From the NCBI GenBank assembly GCA_013298665.1, contig JAAFIK010000004.1, forward strand, positions 62,001 to 126,000: a stretch of DNA of 64,000 nt. Reading direction: 5' to 3'. Position 1 is the stretch's first letter. The number at the start of each line of letters is the position of its first letter. Under the pieces are notes generated by a model. That model saw nothing but the letters and a program-made list of their open reading frames with translations. It made no database searches and was not told the DNA's origin. Source of the stretch: Chitinophagales bacterium (lineage in GTDB: Bacteria; Bacteroidota; Bacteroidia; Chitinophagales; Chitinophagaceae). The position numbers and the translations under genes were made by a program. Shown piece by piece: positions 60,894 to 64,000 of the stretch.

Positions 60894-60920
60894 AAAAAAC
60901 CCGGCGTTTGAACACCGGGT
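60893..60920 (-). terminator. Terminator hairpin in the leader region of the GNAT gene
   Basis: ACCCGG (60899-60904) pairs with CCGGGT (60915-60920), and GTT (60906-60908) pairs with AAC (60911-60913) inside it. On the minus strand it runs into seven T residues. No upstream minus-strand gene exists before the GNAT gene within 1.4 kb, so what it ends is unclear. Confidence 0.75.
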
Positions 60921-61350
60921 CTTTATATGGATGGGTTAGTAAGTACCTGGGAACATATTTCCCAATACAATATTAAAGAGAAATTTTGCTATTGTGAAAA
61001 AATAACCAAAATTTTTTATTCACACTTTCCGGTTGTTTGTGGATAATCGCCGCAATAAAACAAATCCTATTTGCATGCAACGGGATGCACAGGTTTGTCA
61101 TTGACACAAACGGATACAATAACCTTTGTTACAGTAGCATGCTGAAACACTGATGAATACTGCTTGTTATGCGTTGTTGCTTTTTTATTGCGTTGCATAG
61201 TGCATTTTTTTATGGCGCATAAATTTTTTGTATATGCCTGTGCTGCGCCGTATAGTGTGCCTGTTTTCAGGGATGAATCATGCATTTATTTTTTTGCACA
61301 TCGATGACTTTTCATCCTTTTTTTTCCATGAAATACATTTGAATCCCTGT

Positions 61351-61358
61351 TACCTTTG
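61351..61358 (+). promoter_or_regulatory. Promoter minus-7 box of the LpxD-like gene
   Basis: TACCTTTG matches TAnnTTTG exactly and lies 14 bases before ATG 61373, giving a short leader. Confidence 0.6.
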
Positions 61359-61372
61359 CAAAAAATCATCTT

Positions 61373-62320
61373 ATGCAGTTCCCTTCACCTGTGCCGGTAT
61401 CCTGGATTGCAACATTGATCCGGGCTGAATTGATTGGCGATACAACAGGTCATGCAACAGGCATCAACGAAATTCATAAAGTAGAAACGGGCGATCTTGT
61501 TTTTGTGGATCATCCGAAGTATTACGACAAGTGTATCAACAGTGCAGCGAGTTATATCATCATCAATAAGAAAGCGGATTGTCCTGCGGGGAAGGCATTG
61601 CTGGTGGTTGACAATCCCTTTGAAGCCTATTGCACCATTGTTAATCACTTCCGTCCTTTTGAGCCGGCGGTAAAATCGATCAGTGATACGGCAACTGTTG
61701 GAGCGGGTACTGTGGTATATCCGAATGTATTTATCGGTCATCATGTAAGTATTGGTACCCACTGTATCATTTATCCCAATGTCACCATCATGGATCATTG
61801 CATCATCGGAAATAATGTGGTGATACAGGCAGGAACAGTTATTGGCAGCAACGCTTTTTATTACAATACAAAAAAGGACAGGGAAGTATGGTATAAAAAG
61901 ATGCCTGACTGCGGGCGTGTGGTTATTGAGGATGATGTGGAGATCGGCGCGGGTTGTACCATTGATCGTGGTGTGAGCCATGATACCCGCATTGGCAGGG
62001 GTACGCGCATGGATAATATGATCCATGTGGGACACGATACGGTTGTTGGCAACAATTGCCTGTTTGCTGCACAGGTGGGTATTGCCGGTGCCACAACCAT
62101 TGGTAACGGGGTTACGCTATGGGGGCAGGTGGGTGTGAGCAAGACATTGCATATCGGCGACAATGCCACCATATTAGCACAAAGCGGTGTGGGCAAGGAT
62201 ACTGAGGGCGGCAAAGCCTATTTCGGCAGCCCTATTGAAGACGCGCGTGAAAAAATGAAAGAGCTGGTCTGGATCAAACGCATACCCGAATTATGGCAGA
62301 AGGTGATGGGCAGCGAATAG
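61373..62320 (+). CDS. LpxD-like UDP-3-O-acylglucosamine N-acyltransferase
   Basis: 315 residues. An N-terminal uridine-binding-like part (IHKVETGDLVFVDHPKYY) is followed by left-handed beta-helix hexapeptide repeats from about 105 to 280 (VGAGTVVYPNVFIGHHVSIG, IEDDVEIGAGCTIDRGVSHD). The segment IHVGHDTVVGNNCLFAAQVG carries the histidine expected as catalytic base. It should add a 3-hydroxyacyl chain in lipid A synthesis. No lpxA, lpxC or fabZ is near, so it may be the second LpxD-like protein that many Bacteroidota carry and not the main enzyme; hence no gene symbol. Confidence 0.85.
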   Translation: MQFPSPVPVSWIATLIRAELIGDTTGHATGINEIHKVETGDLVFVDHPKYYDKCINSAASYIIINKKADCPAGKALLVVDNPFEAYCTIVNHFRPFEPAVKSISDTATVGAGTVVYPNVFIGHHVSIGTHCIIYPNVTIMDHCIIGNNVVIQAGTVIGSNAFYYNTKKDREVWYKKMPDCGRVVIEDDVEIGAGCTIDRGVSHDTRIGRGTRMDNMIHVGHDTVVGNNCLFAAQVGIAGATTIGNGVTLWGQVGVSKTLHIGDNATILAQSGVGKDTEGGKAYFGSPIEDAREKMKELVWIKRIPELWQKVMGSE

Positions 62321-62367
62321 TGTATGGATTGCCAAAAGCAGTATCACCGGTTTGCATAGCGCATTTT

Positions 62368-63345
62368 TTATTTCCGCCCGGCTGCTGTTTCTTTTTCAAA
62401 ATCTTTACAAATGTTGCTGATACTGTCGTTGAGCGGCGTGTAAGCAAAGCCGGGTAGTTGGGTCAGCAGTTTGGTATTATCGAATTGTACATTAGCCATA
62501 GCAGTTTGAGCCGTTTCCCGGGTAACCAAGGGTTCTTTACCGGTAAAGCGGCTTTTCAATGCTTCCCAGCGCCACACGATGGCGGCTATAACAGGCGTAA
62601 CTTTTTTATGCGGTGCTTTTTTTCCAAAGCTGGCAGCAATCTGTCTGAACACATCACTATACTTACGGTTTTCGGCACTCAGGATAAAGCGTTCAGCATT
62701 GATGGACGATTGCATCAGCATAATCATTGCCCTGGCCACATCGTCCACATCTACAAAGCCTGTTGTGCCGTCGGTGTACCAGGGAAACTCATCATACACG
62801 GATTTGAATATTTTCGATGAACCACTTTCCCAATCACCCGGACCGAGTATGATGGATGGGTTAACTACAACGGCCTGCAACCCTTCGGCAATCCCGCGCC
62901 ATACTTCCATTTCGCCAAGGTATTTGCTTTGCCCATATACACTGTTGCTGGTTTCTTCTGTCCAGTTCATTTTTTCAGTAACGACCTGACCGTTGCGTAT
63001 GCGCCCAAGTGCAGCTACTGAACTGACGTGGACAAACTTGCGTACACCGGCATCAATAGCCGCATTTACAATATTGGCGGTTCCTTCTATATTGACCTTG
63101 AACAGTTCTTTTTTAGCCTTTGGATTGAAGGATACCTTTGCTGCGCAATGATAGACTTCCGTAACATCCTGCATTGCTTCTTCCAGCCCTGCAACATCAA
63201 GTATATTACAATGCATGGTTTCCAGATTGTGCATTGCTGCTATCGGGGTGTGGTTGAAAATGGCCCTTACGGGGTTTCCTGCTGCGCGTAACTGGCGGAT
63301 GAGTGATTTTCCAACGAGACCCGCGCCTCCTGTGACTAGTATCAT
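62368..63345 (-). CDS. NAD-dependent epimerase/dehydratase (extended SDR)
   Basis: 325 residues from ATG 63345. The Rossmann glycine motif MILVTGGAGLVGKSLIRQL opens the protein, and the catalytic pair appears as SVYGQSKYLGE (Tyr...Lys). VYHCAAKVSFNPKAKKELF and VVVNPSIILGPGDWESGS are typical of extended short-chain dehydrogenases that act on nucleotide sugars or steroid-like substrates. The substrate is not determined. It is convergent with the LpxD-like gene. Confidence 0.9.
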   Translation of the reverse strand: MILVTGGAGLVGKSLIRQLRAAGNPVRAIFNHTPIAAMHNLETMHCNILDVAGLEEAMQDVTEVYHCAAKVSFNPKAKKELFKVNIEGTANIVNAAIDAGVRKFVHVSSVAALGRIRNGQVVTEKMNWTEETSNSVYGQSKYLGEMEVWRGIAEGLQAVVVNPSIILGPGDWESGSSKIFKSVYDEFPWYTDGTTGFVDVDDVARAMIMLMQSSINAERFILSAENRKYSDVFRQIAASFGKKAPHKKVTPVIAAIVWRWEALKSRFTGKEPLVTRETAQTAMANVQFDNTKLLTQLPGFAYTPLNDSISNICKDFEKETAAGRK

Positions 63346-63412
63346 ATCCCGTAATATTTTTGCTGGCAATGATGATCTGCTGATTTGTACATCAGCGCTT
63401 TATGGTTATATA

Positions 63413-64000
63413 TCAGTATGTATAAAATCCTTCCCCGGTTTTGCGTCCCAACCGGCCGGCTGCAACATGCTGCTGCTGCAATGCTGATGGCTGCAGTCTT
63501 GCGGGCTTACCCATCTGCTCATAAACCGAACAGCTAACAGCATAGTTGATATCAAGACCAATCAGGTCCATCAGGCTGAACGGCCCCATTTTAAAACCGG
63601 TGGCCTGCATGATGGCATCAAGTTCCTTTGGTGAGGCTGCATTTCTTTCTGCCAGCCGCATCGCTTCAAGGTAGTAGGGTCTTGCCACACGGTTTACAAT
63701 AAAGCCGGGAGCGTCTTTACACAGTACAGGGGTTTTACCCATTTTACGAACCAGGTCAACAATGGCTGTTGTAGTTGCTGTACTGGTTTGTTCACCCTGT
63801 ACTACTTCCACCAGGCGCATCAATGGTGCCGGATTGAAAAAGTGCATGCCCACGACGCGCTCCGGATGCAGTATCCTTTTCTGCAGCTCCGATACAGAGA
63901 GAGAGGATGTATTGGTGGCGAAAATGGTTGATTCACTGTTGTGTATGGCTAGTTGACTAAAGAGGGAAGTCTTGGCCTCCATGTTTTCTGCAATAGCTTC
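63413..64000 (-). CDS. 3-hydroxyacyl-CoA dehydrogenase, C-terminal part (cut by the window's right edge)
   Basis: The frame is open to the last base of the window, so about 195 residues of the C-terminal part are seen. NTSSLSVSELQKRILHPERV, VVGMHFFNPAPLMRLVEVV and PGFIVNRVARPYYLEAMRL are the conserved substrate and dimer regions of 3-hydroxybutyryl/acyl-CoA dehydrogenase, which oxidises 3-hydroxyacyl-CoA with NAD. The N-terminal NAD-binding domain lies outside. It follows the epimerase in the minus direction with a gap of about 67 bases and may be unrelated in function. Confidence 0.92.
   Translation of the reverse strand, partial: EAIAENMEAKTSLFSQLAIHNSESTIFATNTSSLSVSELQKRILHPERVVGMHFFNPAPLMRLVEVVQGEQTSTATTTAIVDLVRKMGKTPVLCKDAPGFIVNRVARPYYLEAMRLAERNAASPKELDAIMQATGFKMGPFSLMDLIGLDINYAVSCSVYEQMGKPARLQPSALQQQHVAAGRLGRKTGEGFYTY

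Larger units (their letters stand above)
60883..61372. other. AT-rich intergenic region between the GNAT and LpxD-like genes
   Basis: About 490 bases, AT-rich. It contains a minus-strand terminator (60893-60920), a second hairpin TGGGAA/TTCCCA at 60948-60964 and a TACCTTTG box at 61351. The short frame at 61067-61285 (minus) has no support. I looked for tmRNA, RNase P RNA and tRNA features (T-loop, conserved boxes) and found none. Confidence 0.55.

Noticed and set aside
61067..61285. 72-codon minus-strand frame before the LpxD-like gene
   Set aside because: AT-rich, odd composition and no start signals; no support beyond being open.

Overview
This window looks like an ordinary chromosomal stretch from a member of the Bacteroidota, most likely Chitinophagales (Chitinophagaceae-like). 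The reasons are the family content and the expression signals. Families include GLPGLI, DUF4249, DUF6089, DUF4286, DUF1015, the gliding lipoprotein GldH, type IX secretion C-terminal domains, ribosomal protein THX and large TonB-dependent receptors with carboxypeptidase-like N-terminal domains. Many lipoproteins carry a short SC lipobox. Start codons are preceded by A-rich tracts instead of Shine-Dalgarno sequences, and several promoters match the Bacteroidota pattern TTTG-N19/20-TAnnTTTG. I found no tRNA, rRNA, CRISPR array, prophage or insertion sequence.

Layout. 0-8.1 kb: the end of a GLPGLI gene, a barrel receptor, a small lipoprotein, and a beta-helix-like lipoprotein encoded downstream of a TonB-dependent receptor. 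8.3-10.7 kb: TerC, an orphan LytTR DNA-binding protein and a lipoprotein. 11-14.7 kb: the translation cluster rplM-rpsI-rpsB-tsf, then pyrH. 14.9-18.1 kb (minus): an ECF sigma factor, an unusual inner-membrane-anchored beta-barrel protein and a lipoprotein. 18.2-20.7 kb: a coiled-coil protein, a Yip1-type membrane protein, pdxH, the 35-residue ribosomal protein THX, and HU. 21-31.5 kb (minus): DUF4286, DUF3999/DUF2339, an acyl-CoA synthetase, a 2TM protein, YceI, and serC-DUF1015-TPR. 31.7-36.3 kb: a large type IX-secreted repeat protein and a zinc phospholipase C/P1-nuclease-like protein.

36.4-46.4 kb is the most system-like part. A LytTR two-component system (kinase, regulator) is followed on the same strand by an export operon (TolC, HlyD adaptor, MacB-type permease, ATPase). 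A divergent TonB receptor-DUF4249 pair lies on the other side. A 47-residue open frame, too short for routine gene calling, has a promoter-like box upstream and overlaps the TolC start by ATGA, so it may be the true first gene of the export operon. 46.5-54.5 kb: DUF502, a fused alpha/beta E1 dehydrogenase, rpoN with a PAP2-like membrane protein, an L,D-transpeptidase and a DUF72 protein. The E1-rpoN block is bracketed by inverted copies of a degenerate repeat. 54.6-64 kb: a large type IX-secreted DUF4838-like protein, DUF6089 barrel, gldH-yicC-GNAT, an LpxD-like acyltransferase, an NAD-dependent epimerase and a truncated 3-hydroxyacyl-CoA dehydrogenase.

The observations I would look at first are the hidden small gene at the head of the TolC operon, the ECF sigma/TM-barrel/lipoprotein operon, the inverted repeats around 47.45-52.43 kb, the paired GGATA-loop hairpins in the rplM leader, and the two terminators that sit in the 5' regions of minus-strand genes (60.9 kb and 3.6 kb). 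All functional calls come from reading motifs by eye; no searches were run.
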